This document shows, in pieces, positions 34,571 through 42,840 of a stretch of 64,000 nucleotides of DNA. Source of the stretch: Microbacterium sp. SORGH_AS_0862 (GTDB lineage Bacteria > Actinomycetota > Actinomycetes > Actinomycetales > Microbacteriaceae). The notes under the pieces are model-generated. The model saw nothing but the letters and a program-made list of their open reading frames with translations, did no database searches and was not told the DNA's origin. The stretch's first letter is position 1. Every line of letters starts with the position of its first letter. The stretch covers positions 1,116,001 to 1,180,000 of the forward strand of contig NZ_JAUTAY010000001.1 of assembly GCF_030818795.1 (NCBI RefSeq), written 5' to 3'. The translations under genes were made by a program, and so were the position numbers.

Positions 34571-35431
34571 TCAGAGGTTCTCGCGCAGTCCGTAGACCGA
34601 TTCGTGCCAGGGGATGAAGAACCGCTTCGCCTCGTTGACGATCAGGTACAGCACGAGACCGATCAGCGAGAGCAGCAGGATCAGAGCGAAGGTGCGCGCC
34701 GCATCCAGCGAGTTCATCGCTCTGACGACCATCGCTCCGAGTCCGACGCTGCCGCCGAGGTACTCGCCGACGATGGCGCCGATGGTGGCGAGCACGATCG
34801 CGACCTCCATACCGGCGAACAGATACGGCTGCAGGCTGCGCATCTCGAGCTGCGTGAAGGTCTGCGCCCTGGAGGCGTTCAGGCTGCGCATCACCTCGCG
34901 CTGGCCCCGCTCGACGGAACGCACACCCAGCAGCACGTTGAGCATCACGGGGAAGAACGCCAGCAGCGCTGCCAGGACGATCTTGGAGGTGATCCCGAAG
35001 CCGAACCAGATGACGAACAGCGGCACGAAGGCGACCTTGGGTGCCACCTGCGCGATGACGATGAGCGGACGGATGCTCACCTCGAGCCACGGGAGCTTGC
35101 CGAGGACGACACCCACGACCACACCGAGGACGACGGCGACGGCGAAGCCGACGAGGATCTCGGTGACGGTGACGCCCGCCTCCGCCCACGTCTTGCCGTC
35201 GGAGACGAGTGCGACGAACGCCTCGCCGACCGCGGCCGGCGGCGGGAACACGAACGGGTTCACGTCGAAGGCGCTGACGTAGAGCTGCCAAAGGCCGATG
35301 ATGACGACCACGAGAGCCGGGGTCACGATCCACGGCAGGATCTTCATGGTCCGCGCGCGGGCGCGCCGGCGCTCGAGGGTGACGACCGACGTGGTGGTCG
35401 GCTGGTCCGGGGGTGCTTGCACGGTGGTCAT
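34571..35431 (-). CDS. ABC transporter permease (SsuC/TauC type)
   Basis: A 286-aa inner-membrane permease with about six helices, of the nitrate/sulfonate/taurine/pyrimidine-precursor importer class. The EAA-type loop lies around NASRAQTFTQLEMRSLQPYL. The start overlaps no gene but is only 4 bp after the ATPase stop; AGGAGG is 9 nt before the ATG. It is the last gene of the three-gene transporter unit and a hairpin follows. The importer probably brings in the substrate of the surrounding enzymes, likely a small organic acid rather than a sulfonate, since no desulfonating enzyme is present (inference). Confidence 0.9.
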   Translation of the reverse strand: MTTVQAPPDQPTTTSVVTLERRRARARTMKILPWIVTPALVVVIIGLWQLYVSAFDVNPFVFPPPAAVGEAFVALVSDGKTWAEAGVTVTEILVGFAVAVVLGVVVGVVLGKLPWLEVSIRPLIVIAQVAPKVAFVPLFVIWFGFGITSKIVLAALLAFFPVMLNVLLGVRSVERGQREVMRSLNASRAQTFTQLEMRSLQPYLFAGMEVAIVLATIGAIVGEYLGGSVGLGAMVVRAMNSLDAARTFALILLLSLIGLVLYLIVNEAKRFFIPWHESVYGLRENL

Positions 35432-35435
35432 GCGC

Positions 35436-36269
35436 TCATTCCTCCTCGTCGAGGTCGTGGCGAAGGCTGCGCACGATGTCGTTGAATCCGGGCGTCGTCT
35501 GCAGCTCGATGTCGCGCGGCTTGGCGTCCGGAACGGTCAGGATCTGCCGGATGCGGCCCGGCCGCGGCGTCATGTGCACGACCCGGTCCGCGAGGAACAC
35601 CGCCTCCGGGATGTCGTGCGTCACGAAGACGACGGTGGAGTTGGTCTGCAGGACGATGCGCTGCAGCTCCAGGTTCATCCGCTCGCGCGTCAGAGCATCG
35701 AGCGCCCCGAAGGGCTCGTCCATCAGCAGCAGGTCGGGCTCGGTGCTCAGCGAGCGCGCGATCGCGGCGCGCTGCCGCATCCCTCCGGACAGCTCACGCG
35801 GATACGACCGCTCGAAGCCCTTCAGCCCCACGAGGTCGGCCAGCTCCGCCGCACGCGCTCGGCGCTCCGCCTTGCCCACTCCTCGCAGCTTCAACGGCAG
35901 GGCGATGTTGTCGAGCACCGAGAACCACGGGAACAGGTTGCTCTCCTGGAACACGAACCCGAGCCGGGTCACGGCGGACGGCTCGACCCGTCCGTCGCGC
36001 CACAGGTGGCGCCCATCGACCTCGATCGAACCCGCGGTCGGGGCGAGCAGGCCGCCGATCATGCGCAGAAGCGTCGTCTTGCCGCATCCCGAGCGCCCGA
36101 TCAGGGCGACGAACTCGCCGCGCTGGATGTCGAGGTCGACGCCGGACACGGCATGGGTCACTCCTGCGCGGGTCTGGAAGTCGCGTCCGACGCCCCGGAT
36201 GCGCAGGCGAGGCTGCGTCGCGGTCTCCGTCAGCGGCGGATCAGCCGTGACGACGGTGTCGTTGCTCAT
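35436..36269 (-). CDS. ABC transporter ATP-binding protein (SsuB/TauB type)
   Basis: A 277-aa ATPase driving the neighbouring permease. Walker A GRSGCGKTT is at 58-66, the Q-loop glutamine at 108, the signature LSGGMRQR at 160-167 and Walker B LLLMDEP at 180-186, followed by the H-loop in VFVTHDIPEA. All catalytic residues are in place. GGAAGGA precedes ATG 36269 by 6 nt. It lies between the binding-protein gene (18 bp upstream) and the permease. Confidence 0.94.
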   Translation of the reverse strand: MSNDTVVTADPPLTETATQPRLRIRGVGRDFQTRAGVTHAVSGVDLDIQRGEFVALIGRSGCGKTTLLRMIGGLLAPTAGSIEVDGRHLWRDGRVEPSAVTRLGFVFQESNLFPWFSVLDNIALPLKLRGVGKAERRARAAELADLVGLKGFERSYPRELSGGMRQRAAIARSLSTEPDLLLMDEPFGALDALTRERMNLELQRIVLQTNSTVVFVTHDIPEAVFLADRVVHMTPRPGRIRQILTVPDAKPRDIELQTTPGFNDIVRSLRHDLDEEE

Positions 36270-36287
36270 GATCGTTCCTTCCCGTGC

Positions 36288-37373
36288 TCAGCCCGCGGGC
36301 ACGTAGTCGTTCGTGATCCAGTCGCCGGGGTTCTGGCCGCCCTCGAGCAGCCCCGCCTTGACGTAGGTGTCGTAGGTCGCCTTCCAGGCATCCAGGTTGT
36401 TCTCCAGCAGCGGCACGCCGCCGTCGGCGTCGACCCAGGTCTGCGTCGTGTAGATCTCCAGCGCGGCCGCGGCGATCTCGTCGTCGGCGAGCGCCGGGAA
36501 GTTCCAATCGCCGCTGTCGCGCAGTGTCTTGAGCACGTTGGCGAACTTGTTCGGCGCGTCGTCGATCATGTCCTGCACGGCTTCGCGGATGGCGGCCATG
36601 AACGCCTCGATCTGGGCGACCTTCTTCTCGTCCTTGAGGTTGGACTCGGTCGTGATCCAGGTCTGGATGTCGGGGGCGTCGCCGAGACCTGCGTCGTCGA
36701 CGACCGCGTCCGGATTCTGCTGGCCGATGGCGAGCGAGGTGTCGAGACTGACGATGTAGCCGTCGAGCTGCCCCTGGCGCACGACCTCCAGGGTCGCCGC
36801 CGTGACGGGCACGGCCTGGCGGGTGACGGTGTCCTCCGCGATACCCGCATCGTCCAGCGTGAGGTTCAAGAGCTTCTCGCTGGTGCCGCCGATCGAGCCC
36901 ATGCCGATGACCTTGCCCTCCATGTCGGCGGGCGTCGTGATGGGGTCCTCCTCGACCGAGATCATGCGCAGATTCGACTTGTAGGCCATCGTGCCCACGG
37001 CGCGGATCGGCTGTCCGTCGACCATCGGCGGGAAGACGTCGACCGTGCTCGCACGGGTCAAGGTGGTCGCGCCGCCGAGCAGCGACTGGATGGCGGCCGA
37101 CGTGCCCTGTACCGGCTGGAGCGTCACATCCAGCCCGTGCTTCTCGAAGTATCCGCCCGAGTACGCGAACATCTCCGGGCCGAAGCTGAATGACTCCAGG
37201 GGCAGGAACGTGACGACCGTCATGGATCCGAGGTCACCGCCCGCGCCGGGCGTGGAGCCCGACTCCTCCGCGGCGCCTGCGCCGCATCCGGTGAGCGCGA
37301 GGGCGCCCGCCGCGAGCGTCGCTGCGACCAGCGACAGACGGCGGGTCTTCGTACGACGAACTGCTGTGATCAT
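36288..37373 (-). CDS. ABC substrate-binding lipoprotein (SsuA/THI5-like)
   Basis: A 361-aa secreted lipoprotein. The signal peptide with R/K-rich start ends in the lipobox LTGC (C30). The mature protein has the two-lobed NMT1/THI5-like fold typical of nitrate/sulfonate/aromatic-type binding proteins, with FSFGPEMFAYSGGYFEKHGL near the start. AGGAG is 6 nt before ATG 37373. It is the first gene of the transporter operon and lies downstream of the aconitase X genes. A candidate IclR operator at 37461-37476 is 88 bp upstream of its start. Confidence 0.92.
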   Translation of the reverse strand: MITAVRRTKTRRLSLVAATLAAGALALTGCGAGAAEESGSTPGAGGDLGSMTVVTFLPLESFSFGPEMFAYSGGYFEKHGLDVTLQPVQGTSAAIQSLLGGATTLTRASTVDVFPPMVDGQPIRAVGTMAYKSNLRMISVEEDPITTPADMEGKVIGMGSIGGTSEKLLNLTLDDAGIAEDTVTRQAVPVTAATLEVVRQGQLDGYIVSLDTSLAIGQQNPDAVVDDAGLGDAPDIQTWITTESNLKDEKKVAQIEAFMAAIREAVQDMIDDAPNKFANVLKTLRDSGDWNFPALADDEIAAAALEIYTTQTWVDADGGVPLLENNLDAWKATYDTYVKAGLLEGGQNPGDWITNDYVPAG

Positions 37374-37460
37374 GTCTGACTCCTGTGTCGGGATGATCCG
37401 CTCACGCCATTGCGAGCGACACGACGAGTCTGCGAACCAGTACGCCGGGGTCCAACCACC

Positions 37461-37476
37461 TTTTCACCCACCGGAA
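37461..37476. promoter_or_regulatory. Candidate IclR-type site upstream of the binding-protein gene
   Basis: TTTTCACCCACCGGAA closely matches TTTTCACTCCACGGAA at 41162-41177 and resembles TTTCCGCTGCGTGGAA at 48246-48261. Each occurrence is near an operon start in the island. The shared pattern is TTYCRC-N5-GGAA-like. Confidence 0.4.
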
Positions 37477-37898
37477 TGCACCGCCACCCCATCGGTCCGG
37501 ATCACGACGATCCGGCCGGTGTCGCCGTCGACCTCCACCACGTCGCCGGTGCGGATCGTGTCCAGAGGCGCGGGGGCGGCCTGCACGACCGTGGGAACCC
37601 GCGTCACGATGGCGCCGAGCACGGCCTTCGTCGTGATCACGTCGAACACGAGGGCGGCGGGAGCGGTGCCCATGAGTCGCGTGCTCTGGAAGAAGCCCGA
37701 CCACCCTGAGGAGCCCTTGGCGCCGGGGAAGACGAGCAGACGGCCCGTGAAGCACTGACCGAACAGTTCGTGCCGCGGCTCGATCACCGTCCCGGTGGCG
37801 ACGTCGATGCCCCCGAATCCCGAGATCGGCTCGCGCGTGACCAGCGCCGGCGCGCGCACGCGCCCGGGGACGATCCCCCGGCCCACCAGCTCGATCAC
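37464..37898 (-). CDS. Aconitase X swivel-domain subunit (DUF126)
   Basis: The small subunit (144 aa) of a two-gene aconitase X. The family signature runs through GRGIVPGRVRAPAL, ISGFGGIDVATGTV, and GAKGSSGWSGFF, the swivel domain that closes over the active site. It begins with GTG at 37898, overlapping the stop of the large subunit (GTGA), so the subunits are made in a fixed ratio. Characterised aconitase X enzymes dehydrate small hydroxy acids such as cis-3-hydroxy-L-proline or mevalonate 5-phosphate. The substrate here is open. Confidence 0.88.
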   Translation of the reverse strand: MIELVGRGIVPGRVRAPALVTREPISGFGGIDVATGTVIEPRHELFGQCFTGRLLVFPGAKGSSGWSGFFQSTRLMGTAPAALVFDVITTKAVLGAIVTRVPTVVQAAPAPLDTIRTGDVVEVDGDTGRIVVIRTDGVAVHSGG

Positions 37899-39175
37899 GT
37901 CAGCTTCCCCCGCCAGCGGCCCGTGACGGCCGCATCCACGCACTCGCGCGTCGTGCCGAACCACGCCTCGATGCCGAGGATCGCGGGCAGATAGTGCGCC
38001 TGCTTGGCCGAGTCCGTCGCCATGACGCGGGTGCCGGGCGGCGCGGCGCGCGACATCGCCGGGCACGACTCGGTCAGCACCCGCCCGCCCGCTCGGGCGA
38101 TCGTGCGCGTCCAGCCCCGACGCAGGGCGTCGGCGGCGAGCGCACGCGGCAGCATGATCCACAGCTGCACACCGTCGGCCAGACGACGCCCCTCCAGGAG
38201 CCCCGCGACCCCCTGCACCTGCGCGAGCGAGGCGTGCGGACAGCCGAGCAGCACGAAGTCGACCTCCGTGCTCTCGCCCTGCGCGTTGAGCGTCTCGTAC
38301 GTCGCTCGCCGCTCGCGCTCGCCGTAGGTCACCGCCTCGGGCATCCCCGCGCCCCCGAACGCCGCCTCCAGGGTCGGCGCCTCCGGCGTGACCCCGGGCA
38401 GGTGATACAGCTCCACGCCGCCCGAGGTCGCGGTGGCCGCCCCGAAGTGCTTGAGATCCGCATCCGATGCCGGCGCGAGTGAGCCGACGATCGCGGGGCG
38501 CGCCTCCTGCACGAGCTCGCCGACGAAGTAGCCGAGCAGCCCCCACTCGCGGAAACCCTCCACGGGGGTTTCGGCGCGCACGAGGTGGGTGGCGAGACGG
38601 TTGGCGGGAAGGTGATTGCCCCAGTACGGGATGCGGCCGGTCAACGACGCGGCACCGGTGGAGGCGGCGCCCTCGCAGTTGGTGCGGGCGCCCAGCACCG
38701 AGTTCGCGTAGACGACGGCCGATGACTCCATCCAGGCGCAGTGCTCGCCGAGGACGGGGAGGTTGCCCACCTGATAGGGCGTGCAGGTGCCCAGCACCCG
38801 CACGCCGCGATCGGTGAAGTACGACTCCGCATCCTCCTGCAGCCGGATGCTGTCCGCCGGGTATCGCGTGAGCCCCTCCGCGTCTGCGCCGAACCCGTGC
38901 TGCAGCTGGCAGGTGGGCACGCGCATCGAGGGGATGTCGAGCTCACGGTCGCTGTCGAGGTTCATGACGGCGAAGGCCTTGGCCCACCCGCCCTCGGCCA
39001 CCAGCTTCGCCTTCGCGGGCGAGGGTTGGGTCATGGTGCCGGCGACGTTGCGCGTGGCGACCAGCCGCTCGGCCTGCAGCGCATCGCCGTAGCGGATCAG
39101 CAGGTCCATCGCGACCGCGACGGCGTCACCCTCGACACCGTCGCGCATGCGCTTCTCCTCGTCGGTGAGGTGCAT
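37895..39175 (-). CDS. Aconitase X catalytic subunit
   Basis: A 426-aa Fe-S hydro-lyase subunit of the AcnX family, starting MHLTDEEKRM-RDG, a typical opening. Candidate cluster-ligand cysteines are C131 (LGTCTPYQ), C312 (GCPHAS) and C371 (ESCPAMS); C167 (TNCEG) is also conserved-looking. The presence of a NifU-like CxxC gene just upstream fits a need for cluster assembly (inference). It is coupled to its swivel subunit downstream. Expected reaction is dehydration of a hydroxylated acid imported by the adjacent ABC system. Neither a proline racemase nor mevalonate genes are nearby, so the two known substrates are not supported by context. Confidence 0.88.
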   Translation of the reverse strand: MHLTDEEKRMRDGVEGDAVAVAMDLLIRYGDALQAERLVATRNVAGTMTQPSPAKAKLVAEGGWAKAFAVMNLDSDRELDIPSMRVPTCQLQHGFGADAEGLTRYPADSIRLQEDAESYFTDRGVRVLGTCTPYQVGNLPVLGEHCAWMESSAVVYANSVLGARTNCEGAASTGAASLTGRIPYWGNHLPANRLATHLVRAETPVEGFREWGLLGYFVGELVQEARPAIVGSLAPASDADLKHFGAATATSGGVELYHLPGVTPEAPTLEAAFGGAGMPEAVTYGERERRATYETLNAQGESTEVDFVLLGCPHASLAQVQGVAGLLEGRRLADGVQLWIMLPRALAADALRRGWTRTIARAGGRVLTESCPAMSRAAPPGTRVMATDSAKQAHYLPAILGIEAWFGTTRECVDAAVTGRWRGKLT

Positions 39176-39188
39176 GATCGCGGCCCGC

Positions 39189-39437
39189 TCAGTGGGCGGC
39201 GACCTCGGGCAGCACGACGTGATCCAGCTCGTAGGCGGTGGGCGCCAGCGCCTGTCCCATGATCGCCTCCATGACGCTCAGCGGCACGAGGCAGTCCGCG
39301 CACGCCCCCTCACCGGCCTCGATGCGCACGACGATCCGATCGTCGGCCGACGCCTCCCAGCTGAGCAGATAGCCGTCGGCGCCCATCATCTCGCCGAACG
39401 GGGCGAGGGCCTCGTCGACGGAGGTCGCGGCGCTCAT
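39189..39437 (-). CDS. Small NifU-C-like CxxC protein
   Basis: An 82-aa protein. The pattern of hydrophobic residues and the motif AGEGACADCLVP with C46 and C49 resemble the C-terminal domain of NifU/Nfu scaffold proteins, where the CxxC pair of two subunits holds an Fe-S cluster. The match is by eye and not certain. Its ATG overlaps the stop of the upstream gene by 4 bp, and the aconitase X gene follows after 13 bp, so it is in one operon with an Fe-S enzyme. A role in loading or repairing that cluster, or in redox transfer with the CGSC protein, is inferred. Confidence 0.7.
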   Translation of the reverse strand: MSAATSVDEALAPFGEMMGADGYLLSWEASADDRIVVRIEAGEGACADCLVPLSVMEAIMGQALAPTAYELDHVVLPEVAAH

Positions 39438-40549
39438 CGGTCGCCTCCGATGCGGCTCTGCGAGAAGGGGATCTCGCGCGGCGGGTTGAGCGTGAAGATC
39501 TCCACGACCGCCGAGACGCCCGCGTTGTCGGCGCCGGCGACCATGATCTGCACCGACCTCGGATTGTGCAGCGACGCGACCGCATCGGGTTCGCCGCTCG
39601 CGCTCGCCGTGTCCGGCATCGAGTCGGGGTGCGTGCCGGGCAGCCGCCAGCGTGTCTTGTGCGAGAGGGCGTCCTTGCCGACGGCGGCGAGCTCGTCACG
39701 GGTGCGACGGGCGTTCTCGAACACGAAGGAGCGCAGATCGTCCTTGCTCCAGCCGGCCCGGGCGAACACCTGAGCGTGCTCGGGGGTGAGCACCAGCAGC
39801 GCGCTCGTGTACTCGTGGATGAGCGCACCGGTGCGGGCGATCGTGTCGATCAGGTCGCGCGCCAGCTGCTCGGGCTCCTGCGTGTGCCGCGCCTCGATGT
39901 GCACGACCGAACGGATGACGAAAGCGGTGACGACGTCGTCGGCGGCGGTGAAGCCGTGCTCGACATGCAGCGGCTCCCAGGGGCTCTGCTCCTCGTTCTC
40001 GGCGATGCAGGCCGAGTACTTGGCGGGAGTGCCCTGCGTCGCCTGGTCGAGCTTGTGCGGATGCAGACCGAACACGTTGATGCATCCGAGCCGGATCGCA
40101 CGTCCGATCGTGGCGTTGGCGCGGAAGCCCGATCCGAAGACGTTGCCGCGCCCGTTCAGCCCGATCCGCTCGCGCACCGGCCCGTTGACCACGAGCATGG
40201 GCGCCGTGCCGGTCGTGGACTGCCAGATCCCGCGAGCCGGATGCGGCTCCTTCGCGATGGCCTCCCACGCCGCGATCACGGTCGGGAAGTAGTCCGCCCG
40301 GCATCCGGCCAACGCCGCGTTGATCGCCGCGAGCCGGACGGTCATCGAGCGGTTCAGGTGCGAGATCGTGAACAGCACCTCGTCGGCGCCGCGATCCGTG
40401 GCGGCGAGGAACTCCTCGAGGAGCGTCTCGGTGACCGGCACCACGGGCAGGCCGTCGGTCCAGTCGTTCTCGTAGTAGTACTCGACCAGCGCGCGCACAC
40501 GGTCGGCGTCGACCGTGGGCGCCTCGTCCGTCAGAAGCGTCATCGTCAT
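39434..40549 (-). CDS. Conserved protein of unknown function in UGSC-type cluster
   Basis: A 371-aa soluble protein that I cannot assign to a characterised family. The most striking segment is WTDGLPVVPVT at 30-40, after YYYEN; similar W-T-D-G-L-P-V-V-P starts occur, as far as I recall, in proteins encoded beside UGSC-family genes. Other features are GIWQSTTGTAPMLVVNGP, and FGSGFRANATIGRAIRLGCI with several glycines. No signal peptide or membrane helix is seen. It overlaps both neighbours by 4 bp (UGSC gene upstream, NifU-like gene downstream), so it is stoichiometrically tied to them. Probably an enzyme or enzyme subunit of this pathway. Confidence 0.75.
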   Translation of the reverse strand: MTMTLLTDEAPTVDADRVRALVEYYYENDWTDGLPVVPVTETLLEEFLAATDRGADEVLFTISHLNRSMTVRLAAINAALAGCRADYFPTVIAAWEAIAKEPHPARGIWQSTTGTAPMLVVNGPVRERIGLNGRGNVFGSGFRANATIGRAIRLGCINVFGLHPHKLDQATQGTPAKYSACIAENEEQSPWEPLHVEHGFTAADDVVTAFVIRSVVHIEARHTQEPEQLARDLIDTIARTGALIHEYTSALLVLTPEHAQVFARAGWSKDDLRSFVFENARRTRDELAAVGKDALSHKTRWRLPGTHPDSMPDTASASGEPDAVASLHNPRSVQIMVAGADNAGVSAVVEIFTLNPPREIPFSQSRIGGDR

Positions 40550-41088
40550 CCCTCCTCCACGCCGAGGATCCGCAGGACCTCGGGCATCACCGCGGCCGCG
40601 CGCTCGCGCACCTCGGTCTCCGTCAGACTCGCCATCGGATGTGCGACGGCGGTGAACTCGAACCCCGGGAACCCCTGCACCGAGGCCATCGCGCGACCCG
40701 ACATGAAGAAGGAGTCCGAGGTGATCGACACCGTCGGCACCCCCGCGCGTTCGAACATGATCCCGTCGGCGACGGTGGCCGCCGAGCAGCTGCCGCAGTC
40801 GCCGACGGCGGTGATCACGATGTCGTTCTCCGCGGCGATGCGCTCCAGCAGCGGTTCGGACAGGGGGGTCCCGAAGTAGTCCTTTGTGTACAGCGTCGCC
40901 TCGCCCGCGGCATGATCGCGCTGGAGGATCGCAGCGATCTCCTCCAGCAGCATCGTCGCGTTCGGCTTGGTGTTGTCCAGCAGCCCGACCCGGAGTCCTC
41001 GCAGGCTCACCGGACGAGCGGCGAGCGTGCCGTCGTCGGCGCCCGCGCTCATCCCGGTCGGATCCAGCAGCGCTTCCTGCGGTGCCAT
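40546..41088 (-). CDS. UGSC-family redox-like protein (cysteine form)
   Basis: A 180-aa protein with the motif GDCGSCSAATVADGI; the CGSC pair is C98/C101. In the UGSC family some members carry selenocysteine in place of the first cysteine; here the codon is a normal cysteine codon, so no selenoprotein machinery is needed. Its function in the family is not established. The rest looks like an alpha/beta domain (GLRVGLLDNTKPNATMLLEE at the N-terminus). AGGGAG is 6 nt before ATG 41088. It is the first gene of the minus-strand operon and is divergent from the alcohol dehydrogenase operon. Confidence 0.78.
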   Translation of the reverse strand: MAPQEALLDPTGMSAGADDGTLAARPVSLRGLRVGLLDNTKPNATMLLEEIAAILQRDHAAGEATLYTKDYFGTPLSEPLLERIAAENDIVITAVGDCGSCSAATVADGIMFERAGVPTVSITSDSFFMSGRAMASVQGFPGFEFTAVAHPMASLTETEVRERAAAVMPEVLRILGVEEG

Positions 41089-41161
41089 CTCGCTCTCCCT
41101 TCGTCGCGCCAGTTGCGCGGCGGTCAGGATGACACGCGTGCTCGCCCCGGTCGGAGGCCGG

Positions 41162-41177
41162 TTTTCACTCCACGGAA
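41162..41177. promoter_or_regulatory. Candidate IclR-type site in the divergent promoter region
   Basis: TTTTCACTCCACGGAA lies in the 154-bp region between the UGSC gene and the alcohol dehydrogenase gene, 74 bp from one start and 66 bp from the other. It is near-identical to the site at 37461-37476. It could control both operons of the island. Confidence 0.45.
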
Positions 41178-41242
41178 GAGCGCGTGCTCGTCCGGAGGGC
41201 AGCGGACAGGATGCTGGGAGACCACAGGAACGAGGACGATCC

Positions 41243-42388
41243 GTGTTGACTCCCATCCCCGCGACGATGCGGGCAGCGGTGCTGGAGGACGAGGGCGCCG
41301 CGATGCGGATGATGACGATCGCCGTCCCGGAGCCCGGGCCCGACGAGGTGCTGCTCGAGGTGATCGCGTGCGGCGTGTGCCACACCGACCTGCACGTGAT
41401 CAAGGGCGAGGTCGTCTTCCCGCGTCCCGCGGTCATGGGTCACGAGGTGAGCGGGCGGATCGTGGCAATCGGCGCCGGCAGCGACACGTCGTTCCGCATC
41501 GGCGACTCGGTCGTCGCCGGGTTCATCATGCCCTGTCGCACCTGCAGCGCGTGCCTGCGCGGCCGCGACGACCTGTGCGAGCAGTTCTTCCGCCGCAACC
41601 GTCTGGAGGGGACCCTCTTCGACGGGCGCAGTAGGCTGCGGATGCCGGACGGGTCCTTCCTCGCGATGTACTCGATGGGCGGGCTCGCCGAGTACTGCGT
41701 CGTTCCGATCTCCGCCCTGGCGGCACTCGCGGCCGGTCTCGATCCCGAGACGTCCTGCATCCTCGGATGCGCCGGGCTGACCTCCTACGGGGCCGTCTTC
41801 CGCGCCGGCGAGGTCGCCGAGGGTTCCACCGTCGCGATCATCGGCGTCGGCGGGATCGGATCGAGCCTCATCCCCCTGTGCCTCGCGGCCGGCGCGCGAG
41901 AGGTCATCGCGGTCGACATCGCCGCCGACAAGCTGCGCAGCGCCCGCGAGCTGGGCGCGACCGCCACCGTCGACGCGTCCACCGGGGACCCGGTCGCGGC
42001 AGTTCGCTCCCTGGTCGGCGGAGCCGACGTCGTCTTCGAGGCGTTGGGCCGCGCCGAGACCCTGGAGCAGGGGCTCGGGATGCTCGCCGACGGTGCGCGC
42101 CTCGTCGCGATCGGCATCGCCGCCGCCGGAACCCGGGCGCAGGTGGAGATCACGCCCCTCGTGCGCCGCGGACAGCAGATCGTCGGCTCGTTCGGCGCGC
42201 GCACCCGCGAAGACCTTCCCGCCGTCGTGCGCCTCGCCGCAGAGGGCGCCTTCGACACCGACCGACTCGTGACCCGCCGTTTCGACCTCGAGGACGCGGA
42301 TGCCGCCTACGCGGCGCTCGCGCGGGGCGAGATCACCGGCCGGGCCATCATCATCCCCCGACGTATCCGAGAAGAGGAGACCCGATGA
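41243..42388 (+). CDS. Zinc-dependent alcohol dehydrogenase
   Basis: A 381-aa medium-chain dehydrogenase. The catalytic zinc site is C43 with H67/E68 (GHEVSG), and the structural zinc cysteines are C98, C101, C104 and C112 (PCRTCSACLRGRDDLC). The NAD-binding GVGGIGSS follows. I chose GTG 41243 because GAGGA lies 6 nt upstream; ATG 41267 is an alternative. It is the first of six genes that each overlap the next by 4 bp. Likely oxidises an alcohol intermediate, or an aldehyde hydrate, before CoA activation. Confidence 0.9.
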   Translation: MLTPIPATMRAAVLEDEGAAMRMMTIAVPEPGPDEVLLEVIACGVCHTDLHVIKGEVVFPRPAVMGHEVSGRIVAIGAGSDTSFRIGDSVVAGFIMPCRTCSACLRGRDDLCEQFFRRNRLEGTLFDGRSRLRMPDGSFLAMYSMGGLAEYCVVPISALAALAAGLDPETSCILGCAGLTSYGAVFRAGEVAEGSTVAIIGVGGIGSSLIPLCLAAGAREVIAVDIAADKLRSARELGATATVDASTGDPVAAVRSLVGGADVVFEALGRAETLEQGLGMLADGARLVAIGIAAAGTRAQVEITPLVRRGQQIVGSFGARTREDLPAVVRLAAEGAFDTDRLVTRRFDLEDADAAYAALARGEITGRAIIIPRRIREEETR

Positions 42389-42840
42389 CGACCGACGCCA
42401 TTGCGATCGAGGACCTTCCCGCCGCGCGCGGCAGAGAGCTGGGCCCGTCCTCCTGGTACCCGATCACGCAGGACGACATCGACGTCTATGCGGATCTGAC
42501 CGGCGACGACAACCCGCTGCACGTCGACGAGGCCGCCGCGGCCGCCTCCCCGTTCGGGGGACGCATCGCCCACGGCATGCTGACCCTCAGCATGGTCGTG
42601 CTGCCCCTGCGGGAGATCTACCGGGTGAGCGGAGCCAGCGCCGGCATCGTCTACGGGTTCGACCGCATCCGCTTCCCCGCCCCGACGCCGTCGGGCGGAC
42701 GCATCCGCCTCGCCGGCCGCATCGCGGAGGTCGAGGATCGCGGCGATGCGCTCCAGGTGACCCTCGCGCTGACGTTCGAGGTCGAGGGCTCGACCAAACC
42801 CGGGGTCGTGGCCGAACTCATCCTGAGGCACTTCCGGTGA
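42385..42840 (+). CDS. MaoC-like (R)-specific enoyl-CoA hydratase
   Basis: A 151-aa hot-dog-fold hydratase. The catalytic motif is D41-x-N43-P-L-H46 (DLTGDDNPLHVD), followed by FGGRIAHGML. It adds water to an enoyl-CoA to give a 3-hydroxyacyl-CoA. It overlaps the alcohol dehydrogenase upstream and the SDR downstream, the enzyme expected to oxidise its product. Together with the acyl-CoA dehydrogenase at the operon's end it gives a complete oxidation, hydration, oxidation sequence. Confidence 0.9.
   Translation: MTTDAIAIEDLPAARGRELGPSSWYPITQDDIDVYADLTGDDNPLHVDEAAAAASPFGGRIAHGMLTLSMVVLPLREIYRVSGASAGIVYGFDRIRFPAPTPSGGRIRLAGRIAEVEDRGDALQVTLALTFEVEGSTKPGVVAELILRHFR

Noticed and set aside
40791..40800. 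Selenocysteine in the UGSC protein
   Set aside because: The first motif position is encoded by a cysteine codon, not TGA, and the frame is uninterrupted.
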